This document shows, piece by piece, positions 26,090 to 34,763 of a DNA stretch of 36,893 bases. Below the pieces are notes generated by a model. It ran no database searches. It saw only the letters and a list, made by a program, of their open reading frames with translations, and was not told the DNA's origin. The DNA comes from Caulobacter sp. AP07 (GTDB lineage: Bacteria > Pseudomonadota > Alphaproteobacteria > Caulobacterales > Caulobacteraceae). The position numbers were made by a program, and so were the translations under genes. Position 1 is the stretch's first letter, and every line of letters starts with the position of its first letter. The stretch is taken from assembly GCF_000281955.1 (NCBI RefSeq), contig NZ_AKKF01000019.1:1-36893 (forward strand), read 5' to 3'.

Positions 26090-28042
26090 CTAGACCGCCG
26101 CCTCGAACAGGATCGCCTGACCGCCGCTGGGCTTGAGGTCGAGCTCCAGTGTCATGCTCCCATCGACCGTCTCTTCGCGGATCGTGACCGGCGTGCGCAC
26201 GGGCCGCTCGCCGGCCTCGCCGTCGGCGAAGATGCTGGCCTTGCGCCGCCCTGCCCCCAGGAAGTCGAGCGGGACCGTCAGGCGCCGCGGCTGCTCGTTG
26301 GTCATCGCGCCCAGGAACCAGCGCGCGCCATGGCGGCGCGCGACGACCACGTACTCGCCGATCTTGCCGGCCAGCACCCGGGTCTCGTCCCAGGTGGTGG
26401 GACACTCGTCGAACCAGCGCAGGTCGGGCCAGGGCTTGCCGTCGTACTTTTCCGGCGCGTCGTACCAGTAGAGGAAGGTCAGCGGGTTGTAGTACACCGC
26501 CGCCATCGCCAGCTGATGGGCGTTCGTCGTCTGGTTTTTGTCGTTGGCGTAGCAGATCGTGTAGTCGATCGGACCGGCCACCGCGCGGGTGAACGGCAGG
26601 GTGACATTGTGGGTCGCGGTCGGGAATTGCTCGTTTCCGCGCACGCCTTCCAGCGCGACGTAGTTGGGTAGGGTTCGCTCAAGGCCGGCCGGCCTCAAGT
26701 TGTCGTGCAGGTTCACCAGCAGCCTGTGCTCGCCACAAGCCTTGACCAGGTCGTAGATGAAGTCGTTGTCGCTCTGGCGGCCCTCCCAGACGAAACCGAA
26801 CTTGACGCCCGCCACGCCCCAGTCGCGATAGGCCGCCAGGATTTCGTCGCGTTGCCGCATCACCGGAACGCGGTCGACATACAGGATGACGCCGATGCCG
26901 CGCGATCGGGCTACGTCGATGACGCGCCGTATGTCCAGGCCGGCGATCGGCTTGGACGCGTCGCTCGGGTCGCTGCCGTCGCCGTACCAGTGCGCGTCGA
27001 ACTCGATGAACTCGAGTTTGCGGCGCTCGGCGAAGTCGATGACCTTCAAGGCCCCCTCGGTCGAATAGGGCTTGCGGACTCGAACCGCCCGCCCCGGCTT
27101 CACCCAGCTGACATCGCCAAGGCGGTTCGGCGTGGCCAGGGTCGGAACGAGGTCCGCGCGCTCGAGGAGCGCGGCCTCGTTCGGCGCGACGATCAGCGCC
27201 CGCCAGGGCGTCGCGTGTCCGGGCGCCAGCTCGAAGGTCGGCTCCGCGGGCGTGTCGCCAGGTCCGGAGTAGCCGGTCGCGCGGCCAGGATAGCGCATCA
27301 GATGCAGGGCCAGGCCGCTCTTCGAGCCGGACGCCGAGCGCACCATCGCGCGCGGATAGTGAAGCCGGTCGGACTCGGCGATCAGCACCGCGGCCTGATC
27401 CAGGATCACCGTCACGGGCAGGTCCGCATAGGGCCCCTTGTCGGAGCTCCCGGTCAGGTCGGGATGAGGCGCGGGGTCGACGCCGGACGGGGCGGTGATC
27501 TGGTACTCGCCCTCGTCGCGGCTGACATAGAGCTTCGCGCCGTCGGGCAGCTCGAACCGGGTGGCTTCTCCGGCCAGGGTCAGCCGTGGCGTCTTGCCAG
27601 CGCTGCGCAGCACATAGCGCAAGGCGCAGCCATGATCATAGGCCCGGGCGACGATCGACACGACGGCGCCCGTCGCCGGATCGGCGATGTCGAGCGCGAC
27701 CTCGCCGCTCGCCTGATCGTAGTGCTTGCGGATGCCGAACGGTGGGGACCATTGGCCCTTGATCGTCCTGGAGGCGGTTTTGACCAGCCGAGCGCCGGGG
27801 CCGATCGTACGGCCGTCCGAAAGTACCAAGCCCAGGGCGCTGGGCGTCAGAATGGACCGCCCGCGCCACTGAACGCTCCAGGTCGGGCCGTCGCTGTTCA
27901 ACGCCAGCCGCACGCGCAGCGCGCCATCGGGCGACACCGCTTCGATCGTGGACCTGGCCGGCTTGGCCAGCGCCGCCAGGGGCGACAAGGTCGCGCCGGC
28001 CGCGAGCAGGACGCCGCGGCGATCGAGCGATGGATGCGACAT
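26090..28042 (-). CDS. Glycoside hydrolase family 97 enzyme (alpha-glucosidase/alpha-galactosidase type)
   Basis: This is a 650-residue protein with a Tat-like signal (DRRGVLLAAGATLSPLAALA). AGGAGAG precedes the ATG. The N-terminal beta-sandwich (about 30-270) includes SPDGALRVRLALNSDG and YVSRDEGEYQ. The (beta/alpha)8 barrel follows: YSTEGALKVIDFAERRKLEFI, DAHWYGDGSD, VILYVDRVP, GVAGVKFGFVWEGRQSDND, LLVNLHDNLRPAGLERTLPNY and ALEGVRGNEQFP, then a C-terminal beta domain. Glu471 (GNE) or Glu465 would be the acid. At the place where retaining GH97 galactosidases carry their nucleophile Asp (KVDF), this protein has KFGF (Gly416), as in the inverting branch. It removes terminal alpha-linked hexoses from oligosaccharides. 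It leads the unit with the lyase gene 88 bp downstream. Confidence 0.93.
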   Translation of the reverse strand: MSHPSLDRRGVLLAAGATLSPLAALAKPARSTIEAVSPDGALRVRLALNSDGPTWSVQWRGRSILTPSALGLVLSDGRTIGPGARLVKTASRTIKGQWSPPFGIRKHYDQASGEVALDIADPATGAVVSIVARAYDHGCALRYVLRSAGKTPRLTLAGEATRFELPDGAKLYVSRDEGEYQITAPSGVDPAPHPDLTGSSDKGPYADLPVTVILDQAAVLIAESDRLHYPRAMVRSASGSKSGLALHLMRYPGRATGYSGPGDTPAEPTFELAPGHATPWRALIVAPNEAALLERADLVPTLATPNRLGDVSWVKPGRAVRVRKPYSTEGALKVIDFAERRKLEFIEFDAHWYGDGSDPSDASKPIAGLDIRRVIDVARSRGIGVILYVDRVPVMRQRDEILAAYRDWGVAGVKFGFVWEGRQSDNDFIYDLVKACGEHRLLVNLHDNLRPAGLERTLPNYVALEGVRGNEQFPTATHNVTLPFTRAVAGPIDYTICYANDKNQTTNAHQLAMAAVYYNPLTFLYWYDAPEKYDGKPWPDLRWFDECPTTWDETRVLAGKIGEYVVVARRHGARWFLGAMTNEQPRRLTVPLDFLGAGRRKASIFADGEAGERPVRTPVTIREETVDGSMTLELDLKPSGGQAILFEAAV

Positions 28043-28247
28043 GACTTCAACTCTCCTGGATGACGGAACACGCCAACGACCTGCGCCGTCCGGCCGCGCC
28101 CCGAGACAGCCGTCCCGCGGCCGGCCTCGACGCCGCGAACGGCAAGCAGTCCCATCTTCGTTTCCGCCCTTTTGATATCGATATCAAATTTCGTATTGCC
28201 GACCCTTGCAAGCCCGATCGGCGAGATTGACCGCCGAGACGTCCCGT
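28043..28247 (-). promoter_or_regulatory. Promoter and leader of the GH97-lyase unit
   Basis: The candidate minus-strand promoter is TTGCAA at 28206-28211, 17 bp spacer, TTTGAT at 28183-28188. The leader of about 130 bases before the GH97 ATG contains a 9 bp inverted repeat, CCGGCCGCG (28090-28098) with CGCGGCCGG (28116-28124). Confidence 0.55.
28171..28188 (-). promoter_or_regulatory. LacI-type operator, GH97-lyase unit
   Basis: TTTGATATCGATATCAAA is a perfect 18 bp palindrome and the most symmetric operator in the window. The 14-base core is 28173-28186. It overlaps the predicted -10 hexamer at 28183-28188, 129 bp upstream of the GH97 start. Confidence 0.85.
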
Positions 28248-28910
28248 TCAGACCAGAGACAGGTTGACCGCCAGACTTCGGCGAACGCCCGGACTTTTGA
28301 ACGGGTAGACGCAGTGCAGCATCCACGACGGCCAAAGGTAGAACTCCCCGACCACGGGCTTGACGACGAACAGATTGCGCGCGCCCACGGCGCTGCGGCT
28401 GTCGATGAACTGGAGGCAGCCGACGGTGTTCTGTCGCGCCTTGTCCGCCTGGAATTCTTCCTCGTATCCCGGCGGAACGCGCAGGAAACCGACGCTGCTG
28501 AACAGGCACCCCTGATGGAAGTGGGCGGGGTTGTAGTCACCCGCGACCATGTCGTTGATCCAGCCTTCCTTGATCTGGACCTGGAGCTTCTTGTCCGCCA
28601 GTTCCTCGGTGCGCTCGTAGTCGCCATAATGCATGAGCGCGTTCTCACAGCGATAGGCGAAGGTTCGCGCGACGTCGTAGAGAAAATCCCTCGCCTCCGG
28701 CATCTGGTGGAGGATGTCGGTGACACGGATCTCGGTGGTGACGACCCCCGCCAGATGTTTGGACCAATCGCGCTGGGCGACCTCGTCCTGGCGCGCGACG
28801 ATCTCGTCGACCCGTTGATTGAGACCCCTCACCATCGCCTCGGGCATGGTCGCCTTGATGATCGAGGGACTGAACGGCGCGACGATCCTCATATCGTAGT
28901 CGGTGGTCAT
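28248..28910 (-). CDS. Putative 2-oxoglutarate/Fe(II)-dependent oxygenase
   Basis: This is a 220-residue cytoplasmic protein. The frame is open upstream to 29564 but that part lies inside the neighbouring gene; the ATG at 28910 follows GGAGAAGACAAG. The C-terminal half has the signature of the small 2OG-Fe(II) oxygenase family PF13759/TIGR02466: AHFHQGCLFSSVGFLRVP (an H-x-H in place of H-x-D), then FIDSR, and FYLWPSWMLHCVYPF...RRSLAVNLSL near the end with the distal His and the 2OG-binding Arg. Substrate and reaction are not established for the family in this setting. It lies 38 bp after the 785-residue gene and is probably the last gene of the TonB receptor unit. Confidence 0.82.
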   Translation of the reverse strand: MTTDYDMRIVAPFSPSIIKATMPEAMVRGLNQRVDEIVARQDEVAQRDWSKHLAGVVTTEIRVTDILHQMPEARDFLYDVARTFAYRCENALMHYGDYERTEELADKKLQVQIKEGWINDMVAGDYNPAHFHQGCLFSSVGFLRVPPGYEEEFQADKARQNTVGCLQFIDSRSAVGARNLFVVKPVVGEFYLWPSWMLHCVYPFKSPGVRRSLAVNLSLV

Positions 28911-28948
28911 CTTGTCTTCTCCGACCCAGCGCTCCTGTCGCGCCGAAC

Positions 28949-31306
28949 CTACTGTACTGGCGTGTAGAGGACAGCCGTCTGACCCGGCTTCAGCGTCAGG
29001 GATCTGGTCGAAGGCTCCACAACGCGGCGTGTCACCAGGTCGATCCGTGTGCGGCTGGACGGCGGCAGATCGACGGTGAGGCTGGCCTTGGCCCCCGCGT
29101 TCATGGCGATCAGATACGGCCCGTAGGCGGCCTGGTAATAATAGCCTCGCCCCGCATAGGGGTTGTCCGCGCCGGGCCTGTAGCGCGCTTCGGGCGGCGC
29201 CTTGGCGACCGGCAAGATCTCGCCTTCCAGCGCCGCGGGCGCCTCGCCCGGATAGGCGATGATGGGAATGGCGCCGGCGGAAATGTGGGGGGTGGCCTGG
29301 CGCACGCAGGTCTGCCCGCTGGACGTGAAGTCGATCCGCGCAGCAATCGTGGCGATGCGGTCGGTCCGTGGCGTCTGGTAGTGGAAGCGCGCCAGGTTGT
29401 TCACGCCGCAATTGGCGCGCCAGTAGAGCGAGGCGTAGAGGACGTCCTCGCCATTCTTGAGCGCCACGACGCCGTCCTCGGGATCGGCGAACACGAAGTC
29501 GGGCTGCCCCGCCGTCATCGGCAACCGGGTCTTGGACCTGGGCCAGGCGCGAACCGCCTCCCACTCGTCATAGGCCTCCAGAAGACCGATGGTCGTGCGC
29601 TGCCCCTTGTCCTTGAGGCGCTCGCGCAGCACGGCGAAATACTGGTTGTCGTCGAGCATCTGACGGGCGATCGCCATCAACTGCGGATCGCGCGTGGCCA
29701 CCGCGGTGTAGAACGGGGTGTTGTCCCAGCCCGATTTCTGCACGTAGGTTGTGGCCCCGGGATAGACCGGATCGCGCCAGCCGATCGGCGCTTCCAGCAG
29801 CATCGTGGGCGCGCCCTCCCCGTCCAAGGCGGGGTAGCGGAAATAGGTTCGCGCCTTGGCGAGCTTGAGCAGTTGGGCGCGCAGCGTCGGATCCCCCGCG
29901 TCGCCGGGCCCTCGCACCGTGGCCAAGTAGATGCCCGTCGCCCAGTCGAGGATTTCGCCATAGCTGCCGACGTAGCCAAGCTCCTTGGACAGGCCCTGAT
30001 TGGTGAACAGCCGGTAGTCGTCACCGGACCTGAACCCGCCCGTATCCCGGGCGGAACTCGAATAGGTCGGCTTGCCGACGGCGTCGAGGCTCCCCGTCCA
30101 GGGCTTCAGGCCCATCGCCTCATAGAGGTACTGGCGCATCTGAGGCTCGGGGCGCGCCTTGGCGCTGCCGATCGCCCGCAGGCCCTCGTTGCTGTAGTAG
30201 ATCGCCTGCAGGTCGATGATCATCGACTGGTTCGTATAGACCCGGCGATGGGCCAGGGCGTAGTCGAGGCCATAGTTCAGCATCGCCCCATAGGCTTCCC
30301 GACGGGAGATCGGCGCGCCGTTCGACGAGGCGATGGTCGCATCGAGCTCCTTCGATATTTCGGGAGCGAGCAGCCTCAGCGCCTTGCCAAACGGCCCCAG
30401 CACCTCCCAGTCGGGGTTGGTGCGGGAACTGTCGACATGCACCGACTTCGGATCGGCCTGGTACCTGGCGAAGAAGGCGTCGCCGCTTTGGATGATCTTC
30501 TGGGCCACCAGCGGGTTCCTGTAGGCCTTCGTCCAGGACAGCCCGTAGGCCCGGGCCAGGAATTGCGCCTCCAAGACCTGCACGGGTCCCGGCCGCGCCA
30601 ACTGGCGTTCGACCTCGGCATTGACCCGCGCCTTGAGGTCGTCGAGCACCTCCGCGCCCACCGAGGGCCGCCTGCCCGCCGCGGCCGGCGCTTGCCCTGT
30701 GGGCTCGTCGGTCGCCAGGAACGGGGCGGCATGAACATAGAGGCCGTAGATCGGGCGCGAGGCCTGCGTCATCGGCTTCTGAAAGCCCTCGAACTGATTG
30801 GTGTAGACCGCGAACGGACCGCTGGCGCGGATAGCGCAGTCGAGCTGCGCGCGGCCCTTGGTCAGGGTCGTGGGCAGCGGGAAGGTGCGATAGGTGAAGC
30901 GGCCGGCGAAGGGCGGCGCCTGGGTCCCGATGTCGAGGATCTCGACATCGCCCAAATGACGGTAACCGACCTGCTTGCCGTCGCAGAACAGGGTGAGCTT
31001 GTTGTCGTTGACGTCCCCGCCCCAAAGCCGAATGGAGGCGTAGTTCTGGATCGTTGGATCGACGGTGAGCTTGAAGGTCAAATCACCGCTGAACCGCCCG
31101 TCGGGGCTCGCGGGCGTCAACCGCCGCGCGCTTGCGCCAAGCCCGCCCACGACGAGTTCCGAGGCTTTCGTGTCCACCGCGTGTTGGGCTTCGGAAGCGG
31201 CGTCCCCGAACACGATCTTGTCGATCAGCGGCGTGGCGGCCTGGGCGCGGGGCGCGACGAGGCCAAGCAAGGCGCCGGCGCCGATGATCAAACAGTATTT
31301 GGTCAT
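28949..31306 (-). CDS. Large secreted protein of unknown function in the polysaccharide locus
   Basis: This is a 785-residue protein with a signal peptide (MTKYCLIIGAGALLGLVAPRAQAA). I do not recognise a CAZy family. About residues 27-165 form a beta-rich module (DLTFKLTVDPTIQNYASIRL, DGKQVGYRHLGDVEILDIG). I recall similar N-termini in uncharacterised actinobacterial secreted proteins. About 210-600 is dominated by helices (NYGLDYALAHRRVYTNQSMI, LQAIYYSNEGLRAIG, GYVGSYGEILDWATGIYLA, WDNTPFYTAVATRDPQLMAIARQM), reminiscent of an alpha/alpha toroid. The C-terminus returns to beta strands (GVVALKNGEDVLYASLYWRA, RSLTLKPGQTAVLYTPVQ). A beta-toroid-beta order is common among lyases and hydrolases acting on uronans. 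Context (TonB receptor upstream, lyase and GH97 downstream, shared operator type) makes a carbohydrate-active role likely. Confidence 0.75.
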   Translation of the reverse strand: MTKYCLIIGAGALLGLVAPRAQAATPLIDKIVFGDAASEAQHAVDTKASELVVGGLGASARRLTPASPDGRFSGDLTFKLTVDPTIQNYASIRLWGGDVNDNKLTLFCDGKQVGYRHLGDVEILDIGTQAPPFAGRFTYRTFPLPTTLTKGRAQLDCAIRASGPFAVYTNQFEGFQKPMTQASRPIYGLYVHAAPFLATDEPTGQAPAAAGRRPSVGAEVLDDLKARVNAEVERQLARPGPVQVLEAQFLARAYGLSWTKAYRNPLVAQKIIQSGDAFFARYQADPKSVHVDSSRTNPDWEVLGPFGKALRLLAPEISKELDATIASSNGAPISRREAYGAMLNYGLDYALAHRRVYTNQSMIIDLQAIYYSNEGLRAIGSAKARPEPQMRQYLYEAMGLKPWTGSLDAVGKPTYSSSARDTGGFRSGDDYRLFTNQGLSKELGYVGSYGEILDWATGIYLATVRGPGDAGDPTLRAQLLKLAKARTYFRYPALDGEGAPTMLLEAPIGWRDPVYPGATTYVQKSGWDNTPFYTAVATRDPQLMAIARQMLDDNQYFAVLRERLKDKGQRTTIGLLEAYDEWEAVRAWPRSKTRLPMTAGQPDFVFADPEDGVVALKNGEDVLYASLYWRANCGVNNLARFHYQTPRTDRIATIAARIDFTSSGQTCVRQATPHISAGAIPIIAYPGEAPAALEGEILPVAKAPPEARYRPGADNPYAGRGYYYQAAYGPYLIAMNAGAKASLTVDLPPSSRTRIDLVTRRVVEPSTRSLTLKPGQTAVLYTPVQ

Positions 31307-31344
31307 GCTTCCCGCTCGTCCGTGGGCATTGGAATGCGGTCTAT

Positions 31345-31378
31345 GAAAAGCGAGGGATCGGCCAGCCGATCCCTCGCT
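31345..31378 (-). terminator. Intrinsic terminator/attenuator between the TonB receptor and the 785-residue gene
   Basis: On the minus strand, perfect 14-base arms (31365-31378 and 31349-31362, AGCGAGGGATCGGC) flank a 2-base centre and are followed directly by TTTCATAG. The second arm itself ends in T, giving a TTTT run. It lies 34 bp after the receptor stop and 40 bp before the next gene, so it should strongly reduce read-through into that gene. Confidence 0.8.
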
Positions 31379-31411
31379 CGCGAAGGCCGATCAAGGCCCG
31401 GTGCTTGAGGC

Positions 31412-34312
31412 CTAGAAATCCTTCCGGATCGTCAGCCACACCGACCGCGGCGCGTTGCGCTTCAGCAGAAAGCCCGACTGGGGCAGTTGATCGACCACAT
31501 CATAGATTTGAACATTGGCCGGGAGGTTGGTGCTGATCATCGGATCGTAGGCCGAGATGTATTGCGTATCGAGCACGTTCCGGACGTCCAGGGTGATCCG
31601 AGTGTCCTTCATGCCTTCGTACTGAACCGAGATGTCCAGATTGTCCTGTTCGGGCAAGTATCGATGATCCAGGGCATTGCTGTTGAGCTTGCGCTCGGAC
31701 ATCCAGCGATGACGAACGTTGAAGCGGAAATCCTTCCACCGATAGGAAACGGTGTTGCTGAGCGTCCACTTCGGAGAACGGCTCAAGATCCCCGAGTCGA
31801 TGCGAAGCACATCGTCATCGACCCCTTGGCCGTTCGCGCCGGTGTTGAGCCAATTATAGGCCGCCGTCGTCTTGCCGTTCAGATAGGTCACCGACGGGAA
31901 CCATTCGAGGTCCCGCGTGATCTTCCACTTGGCCCACGCCTCGACGCCGCGCGTGAAGTAGGTGTTGAAGTTCTCCGGCAGGAGGTAGGTCGAGACGTTG
32001 TCCTTGTCGGTCGCCACCGGATAGTCGTTCACGGCGAAGTTCTGGTAGAAATACGTGATCTGGCCGTTGAATTTGGGGTCACCGAACGTATAGGCGACCT
32101 CGTGGCCCGTCACCGAAGCCGTCGGGCCGAGCGGGCGCACGAGCGTCGCCGCCGTCGAATATCGCTGGACGATACCCATCGCGGGTTGCTTGGCGTCGGT
32201 GTATCTGTAGTAAATCTTGTGCCTTGCGTTGAAATTGTAGCCCGCGGAAACACTGAAGTTCAGATTGGCGACATCCTTGTCGGCTTCAATGACCTTCGAT
32301 GGTGTCTTCACCATGTATACGTTGTCGTACACGGTCAGCGGATTACCATCCAACCCGCCATTGGTCAGGGATGCGGCGCCGGAATTACGCGTATCCCACG
32401 TCTCGGAATAGGTCTTGGCGTGGAAGTACTGGTACTTGATGCTTCCGTTGAAATCCCAGTGCTTACCCGGCGACCAGTTGGCCCCGAAATAGGGTGAGGC
32501 CTCCAGGATTTTCGCCCGTTGCGACACCGTGGTGAACAGGCCGCTCCCATAGGAGCCCCAGCCACCGGAATCGGTCAGTTGATAGGTCGTCCCCGTGTTG
32601 GTGACGTAGCGGACGTTCAGATTTTCGACTTGACCGTCGGCCCACGCGGACACCCCCAAGCCGTTCGCCCAGTTGTCGTTGACCTCGTCAGCCTTGGCCG
32701 CATACAGGCCGAAATTGAGGCTGTAGGAATCTCCATAGTAATTCGCCGTGAAGTTGCCCATGAAATCGGTCGATTCACGGTAGTTGTCTTCCGCCCGCGT
32801 CAGGAGCACCAGATCCTGAGAGGCGCCCGCGACGGGAACCACGCCGGAATTGAAGGTCCCGTTCGCGCTTGGAATGGTGGCGGTGACCAGGCCGCCCCGC
32901 ATATCGATGTCGCGGTTGGGCAGACTGTTGCCCACGACGCACAGACTGTTGGTCTGCCAGGTGGTCGCCGTGACCCGCGGACAGGCCGCGCCGGTGCGGT
33001 AGTTCGTTCCCAGCTGGGAGCCGGCGACGTTGTTGGCGACCCGCGCGACCAGCGCGCCGGTCGAATTGTAGAGTTCGTAGTATCCGGGCGTGCGGTCGAG
33101 GTTGTTGATGTTCAGACCGAAACGCTCGCGCGTCGCCGCCGCCGAACCCAGTGAATTGAGACCCTGAGGCTTGTAGGATTGGCCTCGATAGGTGGATTTC
33201 TGGATACGAAGCGCACCCTTGTAGCTCCAGGCGCCGTTCGTCTGGTGGTTCCAGTTCAGCCAGACCGCGTCCTGCTTGTACCGATAGCCGTCCGACGGGT
33301 CGAGCTCGTGGCTGCCGGACTTGAAATAGTTCGGAACGGTCTGCCCGCCACCGTTCATGAACAGGTTCACGTCACGGCCAAAGCCCGGGATTTCCTCGGG
33401 GTTCTGGTAGCCATAGGACGGCTGCTGGAAGGTCGTCAGTTCGGCGTTCGTGTCGTCCAGGTGCTTGAGGACCACATTGAAACTGCCGGAACCACTATCG
33501 TTCTGATACGCCTTGTACAGGTTCACCTTGAACTGGCCGCCGTGGTTCAGGTCCCAACCGGGATTCACCTGCCCATTGGACCTGCGATAGAAACCGCTGA
33601 GGCCGACGCCGAAGTCACCCGCATCGTTGAGCCAGCCATAGGCTCCGTCGACCTGCTTCCACGAGAGGTGCAGGTCTTCACCCTCGAAGCCGATACGGGT
33701 TTGAATGGCCGCCCTCGGTCGAATCTTGCCTGTGAGATAGTTGAAGGTGGAGCCCACGGAAGTGGTCACGCCAGTCGCCGATGAGCCGCCGCGGACCGAC
33801 TCGACCCGGCTGGTCGAAATGTCCGCGCGGTAGAAGTAACCGTCCTGGAAGCCGCCGAACTTGAACGGCACGACCGGCAGCCCGTCTTCCAGAATGGTCG
33901 TCCAGAAATAGCCCGAGGTGTTGGCGCCCGTGCCGATGGTCATGCCGCGCGTGAAGACCTCGTTGCGCGCCACGCCGTCGTTGGATTCGACCACCACGCC
34001 AGGCATATCGCGCAGCATGTCATCGGCGCTGATCGGCGTGAATTTCGACATGTCGTCTTCGGACAGCACCGAATAGGACACGTTCGCCTTCTTGGCCGCG
34101 GTGCCGGCCATGACGCCGGTGACGATGACCTCGTCGACCGCCGTGGCCTCGCCCTGGGCCGGCGCCGGCTTTTCGGCGGAAGCCTTCGGCGCCGTCGGCT
34201 GGGCGTGCGCCGTCGTCACCGACAGAGCGCTCGCGCCGGCCGCCAGGGCCAGGACCAACTGAGAAACTTGCGTGGCGCGACGCGAGCCGCGCTGAGGGTT
34301 GTGCCCACCCAT
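31412..34312 (-). CDS. TonB-dependent receptor, likely oligosaccharide uptake
   Basis: This is a 966-residue outer-membrane receptor. The frame is open to 34423, but the ATG at 34312 is preceded by GGGGAGGAAAAG and leads into a signal peptide (QVSQLVLALAAGASALSVTTAHAQ), so I use it. The TonB box and plug read AVDEVIVTGVMAG, then SADDMLRDMPGVVVESNDGV, SRVESVRGGSSATGVTTSVG and FNYLTGKI. The barrel has many YxFN-type strands and ends in the terminal aromatic residue (SVWLTIRKDF). It is not of the TIGR01782 type, so the two receptors of this locus probably differ in ligand. An operator sits 114 bp upstream. Confidence 0.95.
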   Translation of the reverse strand: MGGHNPQRGSRRATQVSQLVLALAAGASALSVTTAHAQPTAPKASAEKPAPAQGEATAVDEVIVTGVMAGTAAKKANVSYSVLSEDDMSKFTPISADDMLRDMPGVVVESNDGVARNEVFTRGMTIGTGANTSGYFWTTILEDGLPVVPFKFGGFQDGYFYRADISTSRVESVRGGSSATGVTTSVGSTFNYLTGKIRPRAAIQTRIGFEGEDLHLSWKQVDGAYGWLNDAGDFGVGLSGFYRRSNGQVNPGWDLNHGGQFKVNLYKAYQNDSGSGSFNVVLKHLDDTNAELTTFQQPSYGYQNPEEIPGFGRDVNLFMNGGGQTVPNYFKSGSHELDPSDGYRYKQDAVWLNWNHQTNGAWSYKGALRIQKSTYRGQSYKPQGLNSLGSAAATRERFGLNINNLDRTPGYYELYNSTGALVARVANNVAGSQLGTNYRTGAACPRVTATTWQTNSLCVVGNSLPNRDIDMRGGLVTATIPSANGTFNSGVVPVAGASQDLVLLTRAEDNYRESTDFMGNFTANYYGDSYSLNFGLYAAKADEVNDNWANGLGVSAWADGQVENLNVRYVTNTGTTYQLTDSGGWGSYGSGLFTTVSQRAKILEASPYFGANWSPGKHWDFNGSIKYQYFHAKTYSETWDTRNSGAASLTNGGLDGNPLTVYDNVYMVKTPSKVIEADKDVANLNFSVSAGYNFNARHKIYYRYTDAKQPAMGIVQRYSTAATLVRPLGPTASVTGHEVAYTFGDPKFNGQITYFYQNFAVNDYPVATDKDNVSTYLLPENFNTYFTRGVEAWAKWKITRDLEWFPSVTYLNGKTTAAYNWLNTGANGQGVDDDVLRIDSGILSRSPKWTLSNTVSYRWKDFRFNVRHRWMSERKLNSNALDHRYLPEQDNLDISVQYEGMKDTRITLDVRNVLDTQYISAYDPMISTNLPANVQIYDVVDQLPQSGFLLKRNAPRSVWLTIRKDF

Positions 34313-34763
34313 CTTTTCCTCCCCTTCGGAACTTTGTCCGACCTTGCCTAGCGCCGTAATCGGCGCTCGGATCGCCGACCGCGTTGTCGAAAATCGAAGG
34401 CGCCGAAGCACCTTGATCGGCATTCTTGTTATCGATACCAGTGGACTTCACAAACTGTCAACGGTTTTCCAGCGCATGATAAAACCAGGACTTATTGTGC
34501 CTTCTCGTCCGGATTTTCGGGGCATCGCACGCCACATCCTGCGATGTGACGGATCTACTGAGCAATAGATGCATTTCTATCACCACTCATCCGAAATATA
34601 ATGCACATTTCTATTCAATATAGTCAGTTTTGAGATAATTATATCTCTATGCGTAATTTTATACTTCAATATAAATGGAAATCGGATCGAATATGAACGT
34701 CACAGACGGTCAGCAATCGCATTCAGGCGCCTCGGATTCGTTGCGGTCCAGCTAGGCCAATTG
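34313..34763 (-). promoter_or_regulatory. Control region upstream of the TonB receptor unit, with an AT-rich block
   Basis: This 451 bp gap contains no convincing gene. The candidate minus-strand promoter is TTGACA at 34456-34461, 17 bp spacer, GTATCG at 34433-34438, overlapped by the operator. From about 34560 to 34700 the sequence is very AT-rich. It holds two similar copies of ATGCA(CA)TTTCTAT at 34569-34580 and 34601-34614, and an inverted repeat GAGATA-ATTA-TATCTC at 34632-34647. Confidence 0.55.
34427..34440 (-). promoter_or_regulatory. LacI-type operator, TonB receptor unit
   Basis: TGTTATCGATACCA matches TGnTATCGATAnCA fully. It is centred over the predicted -10 element of a promoter whose -35 is a consensus TTGACA (34456-34461, minus strand), 114 bp upstream of the receptor ATG. 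Confidence 0.82.

Noticed and set aside
24025..26136. A 703-codon plus-strand ORF opposite the lyase gene
   Set aside because: The minus-strand frame has a signal peptide and heparinase motifs; the plus-strand product has none and looks like a compositional shadow.
28911..29564. Upstream extension of the oxygenase frame
   Set aside because: It lies inside the 785-residue gene in another frame and encodes Arg-rich sequence; a ribosome site supports the ATG at 28910.
29285..31408. A 707-codon plus-strand ORF opposite the 785-residue gene
   Set aside because: Same reason: the antisense translation is compositionally biased, with no recognisable motif, ribosome site or signal.
34313..34423. Longer start for the TonB receptor
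   Set aside because: The extension would place the signal peptide internally and overlap the region next to the operator. The ATG at 34312 has a strong ribosome site.
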